Assembly (NCBI RefSeq): GCF_004339545.1
Contig: NZ_SMGD01000011.1
Location: 434,001 to 498,000, forward strand
Reading direction: 5' to 3'
Source: Celerinatantimonas diazotrophica
Lineage (GTDB): Bacteria > Pseudomonadota > Gammaproteobacteria > Enterobacterales > Celerinatantimonadaceae
Length of the DNA: 64,000 bases
In this document: in pieces, positions 16,761 to 25,826 of the stretch
Layout: each line of letters starts with the position of its first letter
Numbering within the stretch: the stretch's first letter is position 1
Position numbers and translations under genes: made by a program
Notes under the pieces: generated by a model
Told to the model about the DNA's origin: nothing
The model's input: the letters and a program-made list of their open reading frames with translations, nothing else
Database searches by the model: none

Positions 16761-17861
16761 CTAAGCGTTGAATAGATCTTTTGCATTGTGCGGCGCACAG
16801 CGCAAATACTGAGGCGCGGGAGTCACATGCTCCCCTAGTGCTGCAGCAGCATGCCAAGCCCAACGCGGGTCATATAATATACCTCGAGCTAATGCAATGG
16901 CATCCGCTTGGCCACTGATGAGGATGCTTTCAGCCTGATGAGCGTCCGTAATTAAGCCAACAGCAATCACCGGCATCTGTTCAAGGGCCGCTTTAATTTG
17001 ATGCGCACACTTGAGTTGATATCCAGGGCCAATATCTATTTTTTGCGCTGCACTTAATCCACCTGATGAAACATGGATATATGAACAACCACGTTCTTCA
17101 AGCGCTTTTGCCAGCTCAATACTTTGAGCAATATCCCATCCGCCATCAACCCAGTCAGATGCCGAAATACGAATGCCGACAGGTTTCTCTTTGGGAAAGA
17201 CTTCGCGAATCCCCTCAAAAACCTCTAACACGAAACGCATCCGATTTTCCAGCGAACCACCATATTCGTCATCGCGCCGATTCGATAACGGCGACAAAAA
17301 CTGGTGCAATAAATAACCATGGGCACCATGAATTTCAATCGCATCAAGCCCAAGTTTAGCCGCTCGCTGTGCGGCACTCACAAAGTTTGTTTTAACCGCT
17401 TCAATATCTTCAAGTGTCATCGCCAAAGGTGGGGTATCCCCTTTATTGACTGGAATGTCAGAAGGAGCGATAGTCTGCCAGCCCAACTCATGATTCGGAT
17501 CAATTTGAGCGCCGCCTTTCCAAGATACTTCGCATGAAGCTTTACGTCCCGCATGACCAAGCTGGACCCCGATCGGGATATCCGAGTAACGACGGACACT
17601 TTCAAGAACCCGGCCCATAGCCTGCTCTGTTAAGTCATCCCATAAACCAACATCGCCATAACTGATCCGTCCTTGCGGCTCAACAGCACTCGCTTCGATA
17701 ATGAGCATCCCTGCTCCGGACTGCGATAAACTACCTAGATGCTGAATATGCCAGTCAGTCATCTTACCGTGCTCTGCGCTATACATACACATCGGCGCAA
17801 CAATCACTCGATTTGGCAACTCTAAATCGGCAAGCTTTAATGGAGTAAATAACTTAGACAA
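16761..17861 (-). CDS. NADH:flavin oxidoreductase, YqjM-type Old Yellow Enzyme
   Basis: This is an FMN-dependent ene-reductase acting on activated C=C bonds with NAD(P)H. Family marks are APMCMYSAEHGKMTDWHIQHLG (YqjM subclass, with the flavin-tuning Cys), QLGHAGRKAS, DAIEIHGAHGYLLHQFLSPLSNRR, the RISASDWVDGGW segment and QADAIALARGILYDP. A TTG at 17861 with AAGGAG six bases upstream is the best start and begins at SKLFTPLKLADLEL; the frame extends to 17903 without a ribosome site. The 366 residues fit the class. It appears to be a single gene. The natural substrate is unknown. Confidence 0.9.
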   Translation of the reverse strand: MSKLFTPLKLADLELPNRVIVAPMCMYSAEHGKMTDWHIQHLGSLSQSGAGMLIIEASAVEPQGRISYGDVGLWDDLTEQAMGRVLESVRRYSDIPIGVQLGHAGRKASCEVSWKGGAQIDPNHELGWQTIAPSDIPVNKGDTPPLAMTLEDIEAVKTNFVSAAQRAAKLGLDAIEIHGAHGYLLHQFLSPLSNRRDDEYGGSLENRMRFVLEVFEGIREVFPKEKPVGIRISASDWVDGGWDIAQSIELAKALEERGCSYIHVSSGGLSAAQKIDIGPGYQLKCAHQIKAALEQMPVIAVGLITDAHQAESILISGQADAIALARGILYDPRWAWHAAAALGEHVTPAPQYLRCAPHNAKDLFNA

Positions 17862-18195
17862 AGTATTCTCCTTACGGTTTGAATAATTGTTCAAGAATAA
17901 CAAACCATCGAGTCGATAGACAACTCTAATTATCTATACATCCGTTTACTCGATACTAAACAGCAACGACAAAATAACTGGTCACGATCATAACTTAAGA
18001 TGGCGGGGAAACTTTCCAAAATACACCAACGACTAAGAACCACCTCAGCACTTAAACAGACCAAAGGTATCTAGCTAATCAAATAAGCCGCTCAAAAGCC
18101 CAACGAGACTAAAACAACACCATAAAAAATGGGGCTTACATAAGCCCCTGAGATCCGAATATCACTTTTAATTGCTTAAAGTTTAGCACCGCAAT
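17862..18195. other. Intergenic region between grpE and the OYE gene
   Basis: About 330 bases hold the OYE promoter region and the grpE terminator (18124-18148). I see no reading frame of note. Confidence 0.5.
18124..18148 (-). terminator. Rho-independent terminator after grpE
   Basis: On the minus strand, GGGGCTTA and TAAGCCCC form an eight-base stem with a two-base loop, followed by ATTTTTT. It closes the single-gene grpE unit. Confidence 0.85.
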
Positions 18196-18837
18196 TTATG
18201 CTTTCGCTTTAGCAATCATCACCATTGCTGGACGAATCAAGCGACCATTCAACTCATAGCCTTTTTGCATCACCAACAGAACAGTATTGGGTGCAACTTC
18301 TTCACTCTCCTGCATCCCCATCGCCTGATGTTTAGCCGGATCAAATGTCTGACCTTGCGGGTTAATTTCCTGAACACCAAATTTTTCGACCACATTCAAG
18401 AATGATTTCAGTGTCAATTCAACCCCTTCAATCATGGGCTTGAGTGTTTCATTTTCTTGATCCGCAGCACCTAGAGCACGCTCTAAGTTGTCAATCACCG
18501 GTAACAGTTCATTGACGAATTTTTCAAGCGCAAATTTATGAGCTTTTTCCACGTCTTGAGCACTACGGCGACGAATATTCTCAACTTCAGCATGAGCTCG
18601 GACGACACTATCTTTTTGATCCTGAACTTTCTGGTTCGCAGCTTCTAGCTGTGATTCCAACTCACTGATACGAGCATGAGCACTTGCCAACTCAGCATTA
18701 TCTAGCTCAGCGGCTTCATCTTTGGTGATCACTTCAGGTTCTACAGCAGCATGTTCTTGCGCTTCAGTGGCTTGTTCGACAGATTCTGCCGTCTCTACAT
18801 TCTGGTCGGTTTGGTTCTTTGGTTGCTCGCTACTCAT
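18196..18837 (-). CDS. grpE: Nucleotide exchange factor GrpE
   Basis: This is the co-chaperone that releases ADP from DnaK. The acidic N-terminus is followed by a long coiled coil ([18 protein letters not shown]), the [12 protein letters not shown] motif and the C-terminal beta domain ([20 protein letters not shown] and [20 protein letters not shown]). The length of 213 is usual. It is transcribed alone from its own sigma-32 promoter and diverges from nadK. Confidence 0.96.
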   Translation of the reverse strand: MSSEQPKNQTDQNVETAESVEQATEAQEHAAVEPEVITKDEAAELDNAELASAHARISELESQLEAANQKVQDQKDSVVRAHAEVENIRRRSAQDVEKAHKFALEKFVNELLPVIDNLERALGAADQENETLKPMIEGVELTLKSFLNVVEKFGVQEINPQGQTFDPAKHQAMGMQESEEVAPNTVLLVMQKGYELNGRLIRPAMVMIAKAKA

Positions 18838-18880
18838 GCGACACTCCGAAAAAGTTAGCCTAAATTACACTTGAGGCTTA

Positions 18881-18908
18881 TTATGGGGATGATATTGTGG
18901 GTTTCAAC
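18881..18908 (-). promoter_or_regulatory. Sigma-32 heat-shock promoter of grpE
   Basis: On the minus strand GTTGAAA and CCCCATAA are separated by 13 bases, the same spacing as in the dnaK promoter of this genome, about 45 bases before the grpE start. Confidence 0.85.
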
Positions 18909-18975
18909 CCAAAGTTAACGATTTGAAAAGGAAACCTGTCGGATTCTTAGCTTAATCCTGATTATTATCTATCCT

Positions 18976-18984
18976 TGATATAAT
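18976..18984 (+). promoter_or_regulatory. Extended -10 promoter of nadK
   Basis: TGATATAAT is a perfect extended -10 element (TG, one base, TATAAT). No good -35 is visible at the right distance, which extended -10 promoters tolerate. Transcription would start near 18991, at the foot of the hairpin that follows. Confidence 0.55.
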
Positions 18985-18995
18985 GACTCAGGATG

Positions 18996-19042
18996 TGACA
19001 TAAAGTCAGCTCAATAGCTCATAGTGAGCTGACTTCATGTCA
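18996..19042 (+). promoter_or_regulatory. nadK 5' leader hairpin
   Basis: The arms AAGTCAGCTCA and TGAGCTGACTT are perfect over 11 bases and extend outward, past one mismatch, with TGACAT / ATGTCA. The stem of about 17 pairs begins within a few bases of the predicted transcript start and ends 16 bases before the nadK ATG. nadK has no clear ribosome site, so the hairpin may affect mRNA stability or translation. Confidence 0.5.
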
Positions 19043-19058
19043 TATTTTAATTTTACCT

Positions 19059-19940
19059 ATGAATAAAATTTTTCAAACAATCGGTCTAATTGGTAAGCCT
19101 AACCATGAGGGTGCAAATCAGACCCTAAATCAGTTGCATAACTTTCTGTATAACAGAGGGTACTATTTACTGGTTGAAGAGCGAGTTGCCAAGCAACTTC
19201 CCATTTGTTGCAGTGAAATTGCAAGCCGCAGCGAAATAGGCAGAAAAGCCGACTTGGCTATTGTTGTGGGGGGCGATGGGAATATGCTAGGCGCCGCTCG
19301 CGAATTTAGCGGTCACGATGTTGCAGTGATTGGGGTCAATCGAGGCAATTTAGGATTTTTAACCGACCTTCATCCAGACGACTTTGAAGAGCCGCTAACC
19401 AAAGTACTCGATGGCGAATTCATCACCGAGCATCGTTTTTTACTAGAAGCCGAGCTCATTCGTGATGGTCGAACATTAGAGGTTCACCGGGCGATGAATG
19501 AAGTTGTGATTCATCAGGGTAAAGTAGCCCATATGCTCGAAATGGATGTTTATGTTGACGATAATTTTATGCTCGGCCTTCGCGCCGACGGCCTGATTTT
19601 ATCAACACCGACAGGATCAACCGCTTACTCGCTTTCTGGCGGCGGCCCCATTTTGACACCAGATCTTGAAGCCATTGCCATGGTTCCAATGTATCCGCAC
19701 ACCCTCAGCAGTCGCCCAACGGTGATTAACGGTAAATCGCAAGTATCAATCAAGTTTGCGCCGCAAAATCGCTCAGACAGCATGATGAGTTGTGATAGCC
19801 ATATTCCAATTGCTATTCAACCGGGCGATGAGGTGATTGTCCGCCAACATCCACAGCGACTGCGACTGATTCACCCGACTAACTACAATTATTTTGAAGT
19901 TCTGCGTAAAAAACTAGGTTGGGGCAGCACACTCTTTTAA
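19059..19940 (+). CDS. nadK: NAD kinase
   Basis: This is the ATP-dependent NAD kinase that makes NADP in the cytoplasm. It has the [13 protein letters not shown] motif, the [16 protein letters not shown] segment, the NE/D-type motif in [11 protein letters not shown], and [21 protein letters not shown], all conserved in bacterial NadK. The length of 293 matches E. coli. No good Shine-Dalgarno sequence precedes the ATG; a strong leader hairpin does. It is followed by recN, as in many gammaproteobacteria. Confidence 0.96.
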   Translation: MNKIFQTIGLIGKPNHEGANQTLNQLHNFLYNRGYYLLVEERVAKQLPICCSEIASRSEIGRKADLAIVVGGDGNMLGAAREFSGHDVAVIGVNRGNLGFLTDLHPDDFEEPLTKVLDGEFITEHRFLLEAELIRDGRTLEVHRAMNEVVIHQGKVAHMLEMDVYVDDNFMLGLRADGLILSTPTGSTAYSLSGGGPILTPDLEAIAMVPMYPHTLSSRPTVINGKSQVSIKFAPQNRSDSMMSCDSHIPIAIQPGDEVIVRQHPQRLRLIHPTNYNYFEVLRKKLGWGSTLF

Positions 19941-19974
19941 AAATATTGTATAAAACTTGCCCTTTTCGCAAAAC

Positions 19975-19994
19975 AACTGTATATATATACATGT
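19975..19994. promoter_or_regulatory. LexA (SOS) box of recN
   Basis: CTGTATATATATACAT matches the gammaproteobacterial LexA operator CTG-N10-CAG closely, the right half-site being CAT instead of CAG. It lies between nadK and recN, 23 bases before the recN start, so recN should be induced by DNA damage. Confidence 0.88.
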
Positions 19995-20016
19995 TATTTT
20001 GCGAAGGGGATTGCGC

Positions 20017-21675
20017 ATGTTAACCCAACTTACTGTCCAAAATTTTGCGATTGTCCGTTTTTTAGAACTTGATTTATCAAGTGGTATGACCACTATCACC
20101 GGCGAAACAGGTGCTGGTAAATCCATTGCTATTGATGCCTTGGGGCTATGTTTAGGGGATCGCGCCGAAGCGGCAATGGTTCGCCCCAGAGAAAAACGCG
20201 CCGAGGTCTCAGCTCGTTTTGATATTCACCAAAATCTGGCCGCCCAGACATGGCTCCTAGACAACCAATTAGACAGCAGTGGTGAATGTATTCTACGCCG
20301 CGTAGTGACTCATGAAGGGCGTTCTAAAGCATACATTAATGCCACCCCCGTCCCCGTTAGTCAGTTAAAACACCTTGGTGCGAAGTTAGTCGCGATTCAT
20401 GGGCAACATGCCCACCATCAACTGCTAAAACCAACTGAACAATTACGCATTATTGACAGCTATAGCCGCCATCAAAATCAGTTAGAGCAAGTCGCTCAAG
20501 CTTTTCAGCAATGGCAAAGTTTGCGCCATGAAAAAGACCGCTTATTGACGCAACAAGCTTCGCAGCAATCTCGTCAGCAACTATTAGAATATCAAGTGCA
20601 AGAACTTGATGAATTTGCGCTGCAACCTGAGGAATATCAGCAATTAGACCAACAGCACAAACGTTTATCAAACAGTTCAGAGTTGCTCGATGGTTGCCAG
20701 CAACTCGCCATGCTATTCAGTCAAGATGATGAAGTGAATGTCTTAGCGATGCTCTCGCAGGGCAGCAAAAAGTTAAGCGAGCTCCTAGAATATGAACCAA
20801 CACTACAAAGCGCTTATGATCTTATCCAAGAAGCCATTATTCAGGTCGAAGAAGCCAGTCACCAACTTAGCCATTCAGCCGATCAGTTCGACGTTGACCC
20901 TGAAGAATTTGCCCAGTTAGAACAGCGTTTAAGTACCAGCCTTGATCTAGCACGCAAGCATCAAGTATCGCCGGAACAGCTTCCCGATCTGCACCTAAAA
21001 CTCGCCGAAGAGCTGGCGCAAATGGCTTCTATGGATGAGTTACTCAAACAGATAGATGAGCAAATAACAACCAGTTGGCAAAGCTATCAAAGCGTTGCAG
21101 CTCGGTTAAGTCAAAGCCGCCAACGCCAAGCAAAACAACTCAGCCATCTGTTAGAAAAATCGATCCGGCAACTTAGCATGCCTAAGGCCAAATGCCAGTT
21201 AGAGATAATCTCTGATCCTGAACATCCCTCCCCTAATGGTTGGGATAAAGCCGAACTACTGGTTACGACCAACCCAGGGCAACCGCTACAACCATTAAAT
21301 AAAGTCGTCTCAGGGGGGGAATTATCACGAATTAGCTTAGCGATTCAGGTGATCTGTGCTGAAAATATTCAGGTTCCAACCTTGATATTTGATGAGATTG
21401 ATGTGGGAATTAGCGGTCCGACCGCTGCGATTGTTGGCCAGATGTTGCGATTATTAGGACAAACCAATCAGGTTCTATGTGTCACACACTTACCGCAGGT
21501 GGCCGGGAATGGCCATCAGCAATTGCGGGTCAGTAAAAAACAACAGAAACAGAGTACAGAAACAACGATGGATGTGCTCAACGGTGACCAGCGAGTTGAA
21601 GAATTGGCTAGATTGCTAGCGGGAGATGAAATCACCGAAGTCACCCTTGCCAATGCCAGAGAACTCCTCAAATGA
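20017..21675 (+). CDS. recN: DNA repair protein RecN
   Basis: This is an SMC-like ATPase that acts in double-strand break repair. The ATG at 20017 (GAAGGGG upstream) begins MLTQLTVQNFAIV as in other RecN proteins; the open frame extends to 19957 but would cross the LexA box. It has Walker A GETGAGKS, a long coiled-coil middle, the signature VSGGELSRISLAIQV and Walker B TLIFDEIDVGISGPTAA with a VTHLPQVA motif. The 552 residues equal the usual size. Confidence 0.96.
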   Translation: MLTQLTVQNFAIVRFLELDLSSGMTTITGETGAGKSIAIDALGLCLGDRAEAAMVRPREKRAEVSARFDIHQNLAAQTWLLDNQLDSSGECILRRVVTHEGRSKAYINATPVPVSQLKHLGAKLVAIHGQHAHHQLLKPTEQLRIIDSYSRHQNQLEQVAQAFQQWQSLRHEKDRLLTQQASQQSRQQLLEYQVQELDEFALQPEEYQQLDQQHKRLSNSSELLDGCQQLAMLFSQDDEVNVLAMLSQGSKKLSELLEYEPTLQSAYDLIQEAIIQVEEASHQLSHSADQFDVDPEEFAQLEQRLSTSLDLARKHQVSPEQLPDLHLKLAEELAQMASMDELLKQIDEQITTSWQSYQSVAARLSQSRQRQAKQLSHLLEKSIRQLSMPKAKCQLEIISDPEHPSPNGWDKAELLVTTNPGQPLQPLNKVVSGGELSRISLAIQVICAENIQVPTLIFDEIDVGISGPTAAIVGQMLRLLGQTNQVLCVTHLPQVAGNGHQQLRVSKKQQKQSTETTMDVLNGDQRVEELARLLAGDEITEVTLANARELLK

Positions 21676-21770
21676 GTAAAATAAGCTTAACTGTCTAAGT
21701 ATTTAGGCAATCAGGACTTCTTTTTTAATCAGTCCTTGGTATTATGAGCAGCCTCAGACAGGATAAAAGA

Positions 21771-22160
21771 ATGAAAATGATGCGCGTGCGATTGCTATTT
21801 TCGGCCATGCTGGCCACACTTGCGCTATCTGGCTGCTCAATGCTTGATAAGCTCGTTTATAAAATTAATATCCCTCAGGGAAACTACATTGAACAAAGTG
21901 AGGTCAACCAATTACGTATTGGAATGTCTCCTGCACAAGTAAAATATGTGATGGGGCCGCCAATGCTAGTTGATCTGTTTACACCACATACTTGGTATTA
22001 TATTTACCATTATCAGGTGGGTAACGGTAAACTAACTCAGAAAAAACTGGTTATTACCTTTAAAGACAATAAACTGGCGAGCATGAGCGGTGATTATAAG
22101 CCAAGCCCACAGTTTAATACGCCAATTAACGCGCCAGTGCAGTCCGACATTAGTAGCTAA
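21771..22160 (+). CDS. bamE: Outer membrane assembly lipoprotein BamE
   Basis: This small lipoprotein of the BAM complex inserts outer-membrane beta-barrels. The ATG at 21771 has AGGA seven bases upstream and gives a short signal ending in the lipobox ALSGC. The BamE core follows: IPQGNYIEQSEVNQLRIGMS, QVKYVMGPPMLVDLF and HTWYYIYHY. Its position after recN is the usual one. A frame start 27 bases upstream lacks a ribosome site. Confidence 0.93.
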   Translation: MKMMRVRLLFSAMLATLALSGCSMLDKLVYKINIPQGNYIEQSEVNQLRIGMSPAQVKYVMGPPMLVDLFTPHTWYYIYHYQVGNGKLTQKKLVITFKDNKLASMSGDYKPSPQFNTPINAPVQSDISS

Positions 22161-22234
22161 TAATTGTGCCAAGCTGAGGCAAACACCTGCTTCAGCTATA
22201 GCAAATTCAATATAGCGGTCTTATTTAGTTTAAT

Positions 22235-22579
22235 TTAAGAATCATTATGGCGCAGAGGATTCGGCCGACCACCGGTCACTTTATCCGCTTTGCCATTGTT
22301 TTTAGCTCGCTGAGCTCGAAGTTTGCGTAACTCTTTAGGATCAGCTAATAGCGGGCGATAAATCTCAATGCGATCACCATCACGCACTTGATGGGTTAAT
22401 TTCGCAGCCCGACTAAAAATGCCAACTTCCAATTTTTGGCCCTTAAGTTCTGGGTGATACTGAAAAATACCCGACTGAGCGATCGCTTGTTCAATAGTCG
22501 TCCCTTCATCAACGATTTCGGATAACAAAGTCTGCTTCTCTGGCAACGCATAGACCACTTCGATATTGAGCTCACTCAT
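22235..22579 (-). CDS. ratB: RnfH family protein RatB
   Basis: This is a small ubiquitin-like beta-grasp protein of the RnfH/UPF0125 family, regularly encoded beside ratA. It has IEVVYALPEKQTLLSEIVDEG, the LEVGIFSRAAKL core and GDRIEIYRPLLADPKELRKLRA. Its ATG directly abuts the ratA stop (no spacer), so it is translationally coupled. Its molecular role is not settled. Confidence 0.9.
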   Translation of the reverse strand: MSELNIEVVYALPEKQTLLSEIVDEGTTIEQAIAQSGIFQYHPELKGQKLEVGIFSRAAKLTHQVRDGDRIEIYRPLLADPKELRKLRAQRAKNNGKADKVTGGRPNPLRHNDS

Positions 22580-23011
22580 TTACTTATACACCTGCTTAGC
22601 TCGAGCACAAAATGCCTGCACCATCGACCCTGCCAGCTCTTTAAATATTCGGCCAAAGGCCAAACTAACCAGCCGATTCGAAAATTCAAACTCCATCTCC
22701 AAGATCACCTTACAGGCATGTTCATCAAACTGCTTAAAATGCCATACCCCGTGGAGTTTTTTAAACGGCCCTTTCACTAGCATAATTTCAATACAATCAT
22801 ATGGATGCATGATATTATGTGTTGTAAATTCGCCTCGAATCCCCGCTTTAGCAACTGAGACCGTTGCAGTCATTTCATTATTTTCCAGACTCAAAAGTTT
22901 TCCCCCGACACAACCGGGCAGAAACTGTGGATAAGACTCCACATCATTGACCAGATGATACATCTGCTCAGCACTATAATTGACCAAGGCATTTCGTTGA
23001 ATTTTAGTCAT
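22580..23011 (-). CDS. ratA: START-like protein RatA (ribosome-associated / coenzyme Q-binding family)
   Basis: This is a polyketide-cyclase/START fold protein related to COQ10. E. coli RatA was described as blocking 70S ribosome formation, and a role in lipid or ubiquinone handling is also proposed. Landmarks are [45 protein letters not shown] and [20 protein letters not shown]. The ATG at 23011 with GGGAGAG upstream is preferred to the one at 23023. It diverges from smpB, with about 100 bases between them for both promoters. Confidence 0.92.
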   Translation of the reverse strand: MTKIQRNALVNYSAEQMYHLVNDVESYPQFLPGCVGGKLLSLENNEMTATVSVAKAGIRGEFTTHNIMHPYDCIEIMLVKGPFKKLHGVWHFKQFDEHACKVILEMEFEFSNRLVSLAFGRIFKELAGSMVQAFCARAKQVYK

Positions 23012-23114
23012 GAGCTCTCCCATCGCGATAATGACAGTAATTTTACCATCATCACCTATAAAGACGAAGAATATCAGTTTTCATGTGTTTAAAGATGGGT
23101 ATAATAGCCACCCT

Positions 23115-23597
23115 ATGGCTAAGAAAACGACAAAAAAGAAACCCGGCGGCAACACTATCGCCCTCAATAAAAAAGCACGTCACGAATTTAGTATCGAACA
23201 AAAATTCGAAGCCGGACTTGAACTACAGGGTTGGGAAGTTAAATCGCTTCGCGCGGGCAAAGTAAACATTAGTGATACATACGTCATCATCCATCGCGGT
23301 GAGGCTTATCTTATTGGCGCGACTATTCATCCGTTAAATGCGGCTTCCTCACATGTTGTGGCAGACCCAACCCGCAGTCGGAAATTGTTACTCAATCAGC
23401 GAGAATTAGATAAGTTAATCGGTTCAACCGAACGTCAGGGATATACCATTGTCGCTTTAGGCATGTACTGGAAGCGTTCTTGGGTAAAACTAGAAATAGG
23501 CCTGGCGAAAGGGAAAAGAGAACATGATAAACGCAGCGACATCAAAGAACGTGAATGGCAACGCGCCAAAGCGCGAGTGATGAAACACAATATGTAA
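23115..23597 (+). CDS. smpB: SsrA-binding protein SmpB
   Basis: This is the tmRNA partner in trans-translation. The ATG at 23115 gives [20 protein letters not shown], then the beta-barrel core [47 protein letters not shown] and the basic C-terminal tail [20 protein letters not shown]. The 160 residues equal the E. coli protein. An upstream in-frame extension to 23010 overlaps ratA and is not conserved. It is followed by a terminator and then ssrA. Confidence 0.96.
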   Translation: MAKKTTKKKPGGNTIALNKKARHEFSIEQKFEAGLELQGWEVKSLRAGKVNISDTYVIIHRGEAYLIGATIHPLNAASSHVVADPTRSRKLLLNQRELDKLIGSTERQGYTIVALGMYWKRSWVKLEIGLAKGKREHDKRSDIKEREWQRAKARVMKHNM

Positions 23598-23613
23598 TGC
23601 GTTAAAAATGATA

Positions 23614-23646
23614 TAAGCCTGTCCCAATGTGACAGGCTTATTTTTT
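23614..23646 (+). terminator. Rho-independent terminator after smpB
   Basis: TAAGCCTGTC and GACAGGCTTA form a ten-base perfect stem followed by TTTTTT, 17 bases after the smpB stop. Confidence 0.92.
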
Positions 23647-23931
23647 CCTCGAAATCATCTGATTCAACTACGCTCATATCTATCAAGTCTGGCCTCAATC
23701 ATCAGGTAGCATGATAAGGTGTCATTTATTCAAACTATTCGATATTCTGCGCCGCTTACAAAGCAGTCAATCAGCCCCCATTGCAAAATCTGCAACTATC
23801 CCCATATTAAAATTAACGTTTAAAGAACGGTAAATCGTATTTTTATCGTTAGATTGGTCAAATAAAGACCGAACTCAAAATTGCCGCTAGTTTCATGATA
23901 AGTAATTGTGCTAGACTAGCGCTCAATCACT

Positions 23932-24298
23932 GGGGCTGATTTAGGATTCGACAGGATCAATGAGTCCAGTGGAGCATGTCGAGGGGCGGTTGGCCTCGTT
24001 AAAAGCCGCAAAAAAATAGTCGCAAACGACGAAAACTACGCAGTAGCAGCTTAATAACCTGCTAGTGCTCTCCTGCCCCAGCTTCTGCCTGTAAGACGGG
24101 GACCAACAGGGGATCAAACCCAAACAGGATCGCGTGGATGCTCCCGCTTGAGAGCTGAACCGTTAAACCTAATTCAAGCTAGTGATAGTGTGGCGTGTTG
24201 ACCCGCAGCATTATCGCGAATTTAAAGGTCGACTAAACATGTAGGGCCACTGGGTAAGAGGGTTCTGGACGGGGGTTCAACTCCCCCCAGCTCCACCA
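23932..24298 (+). ncRNA. ssrA: Transfer-messenger RNA (tmRNA)
   Basis: The 5' end GGGGCTGATT and 3' end CAGCTCCACCA pair as the acceptor stem of the alanine tRNA-like domain, and GGGGTTCAACTCCCC forms the T-arm. The resume codon GCA at 24022 starts an encoded tag ANDENYAVAA ending with two TAA codons; E. coli has ANDENYALAA. At 367 bases the length is normal. Its 3' end is the insertion site of the downstream genomic island. Confidence 0.97.
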
Positions 24299-24338
24299 AA
24301 TACAAAAAAGACGCTTTCGAGCGTCTTTTTTCTTGCCT
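24271..24338. repeat. attL: ssrA 3' end copy of the island direct repeat
   Basis: This segment (T-arm, CCA end and terminator of ssrA) recurs in imperfect form at 53204-53272. The best-matched core is ACCAAATACAA followed by AAAGACGCTTTCGA. A decayed tyrosine recombinase gene begins about 250 bases further in. This is the usual layout of an element integrated at ssrA. Confidence 0.75.
24306..24332 (+). terminator. Rho-independent terminator of ssrA
   Basis: AAAAAGACGC and GCGTCTTTTT form a ten-base stem with a TTCGA-type loop, followed by T residues, seven bases after the CCA end. The stem is part of the att repeat, so island excision or insertion would rebuild it. Confidence 0.9.
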
Positions 24339-24587
24339 GTAAGATATAAAAATCAATAAGTTAGAAACACATTATACCACAAAGCACTTCAATGTCGGGT
24401 TAGGCTTTCTGAAGAAAGCGTCCAAATCCTCACTAAAGAATCGAAAGCTAAGTTTGGAAATATTAAGTGCTTGAATGAGAAAATAAGCCATGTTGCTAAC
24501 TGTGGTTTTATCTAGTCCCAACGTTTAGCTATATAACGCTTTAAAAGAAATCCAAAAAAGAGAGCACCGCCCCTCTCGCCAACCAAG

Positions 24588-24861
24588 ATGCTTACTTTAC
24601 TGGAAGTCATGCAGCCGATTCATAGTCACAGTGAATACGTGTTCCTATCAGCTCGTGATCCTAAAAAGCGATGCAATAGCCAAACTGCCAATATGATTTT
24701 AAAACGTATGGGCTTTGCAGGGCGTTTAGTCAGTTTTTAGCCAGTACCATGCTCAATGAGCAAAATTTGGTTGAAGCAGCGTTAGCCCACGTAGACGACA
24801 ACCAGGTTCGTAGAACCGTACAGACTACTTAGAACATCGCATTCCCATGATGTGCTGGTGA
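24588..24861 (+). pseudogene. P4-type tyrosine integrase, C-terminal remnant
   Basis: Translation in pieces gives the end of a P4-like integrase: HSEYVFLSARDPKKRCNSQT and ANMILKRMGFAGRLVSF, then a stop; LASTMLNEQNLVEAALAHVD and DNQVRRTVQTT, then a stop; and, in another frame, DYLEHRIPMMCW. The intact family reads RLVSHGLRSLAST at the first break, so the catalytic H-x-x-R box has been deleted. Frameshifts and stops follow, and the N-terminal half is absent. This was presumably the enzyme that placed the island at ssrA. Confidence 0.8.
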
Positions 24862-25151
24862 GCGAGATATTGCAAAAGCTTCACATAGGAGCTTATCAGT
24901 AATGGAAACAAATCAACTAAAAGTTGTATAAATTATCTTACTGACCGTTCTGGTATGGTATGATAATTTTTAGTCAAAACGCTCGATGTACTGTACTTCA
25001 TCGGGCATTTTGTATTTTAAAGCAGTATGGTAAAGCCAGAGACTAATAGATACTTTTTATGACAAAAATGTAATCAAACTATAAAGGGTTCATATTTTTA
25101 TTAAACCAGTATACTTAATTCTTTTTAATCATTAACGCGAAAAATATAACA
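24862..25151. other. Gap between the integrase remnant and the restriction operon
   Basis: This is AT-rich with no credible gene. An imperfect hairpin GCTCGATG...CATCGGGC near 24980-25005, followed by ATTTTGTATTTT, may have been a terminator. Confidence 0.3.
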
Positions 25152-25826
25152 TCATCGTCTACGCGATTTTTGATTTCGAAAAGCCGTTCTAAACTGTGAT
25201 ATTGTTTGTGCTTCTGAATCAGGATTTAAAGGCGTCAAGCCAAGAAAACGCTGTCTTTTATGATGAGCAAGTACTCTATCAAGAGATTTTCCATCACGGT
25301 TACTTAAGAAAAACCGATCTTCCTTCCCTAAATCCAATGTTGCTCCCAAAAATTCCCGACCTAGTGAGATCCCCAAATTGCCGGAATAAAATTTACATTC
25401 AGCAGTTAAAACAGTGTGGTTTTTCTTTGGATGGACCATATTTCGTCGACAAAATTCGCCTTCAGAAGCATCAACAACTAAAACATCACATTCATGAACA
25501 ACGCCGGCAAGTCCTTCTACATACACACCGACATGACCTTCAAAAATCAGGTCGTTGCCAAAATCGATCATCGCATGTGCATAATCATTAGCCTTCGAAT
25601 AAATTCGCCCTGGAGATGATCTGAAAAATAATGTCTTAGGAGATTTCGTACCATTAACTGTTTGAAATGATATCGACGCTCCTTCTTGCCGAGCTGCTTC
25701 TAACACCAATGATAACGCATACACTTCAAAAGCATCATTTGCCGCACCAGAAGATGTTACAGGAACCCTGTTTTTTAAATGTCGGTTATACGCGTTTTCA
25801 AGATCTTTCAGTGTCGTCATCGCCAT
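25152..25826 (-). CDS. Putative PD-(D/E)XK nuclease-fold protein, last gene of restriction operon
   Basis: I do not recognise a named family. The 224 residues contain a plausible restriction-endonuclease core: Asp in VHECDVLVVDA, a loop with two Cys/Arg-rich turns, then TAECKFYSG giving the E-x-K pair, and a following SLGREFLGATLDLG helix. It starts 29 bases inside the upstream 163-residue gene (ATG at 25826; the ATG at 25820 is also possible), so the pair is coupled. Being last in the operon, behind HsdR, it may add a further cleavage activity or a modification sensor. That role is an inference. Confidence 0.6.
   Translation of the reverse strand: MAMTTLKDLENAYNRHLKNRVPVTSSGAANDAFEVYALSLVLEAARQEGASISFQTVNGTKSPKTLFFRSSPGRIYSKANDYAHAMIDFGNDLIFEGHVGVYVEGLAGVVHECDVLVVDASEGEFCRRNMVHPKKNHTVLTAECKFYSGNLGISLGREFLGATLDLGKEDRFFLSNRDGKSLDRVLAHHKRQRFLGLTPLNPDSEAQTISQFRTAFRNQKSRRR

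Noticed and set aside
23941-24123. Minus-strand frame of 60 codons inside ssrA
   Set aside because: It lies wholly within the tmRNA gene and has no start context; the RNA explains the sequence.
25196-25591. Plus-strand frame of 131 codons opposite the nuclease-like gene
   Set aside because: His/Gln-rich translation typical of an antisense frame; the minus-strand gene has motif support and overlaps its neighbour as in an operon.
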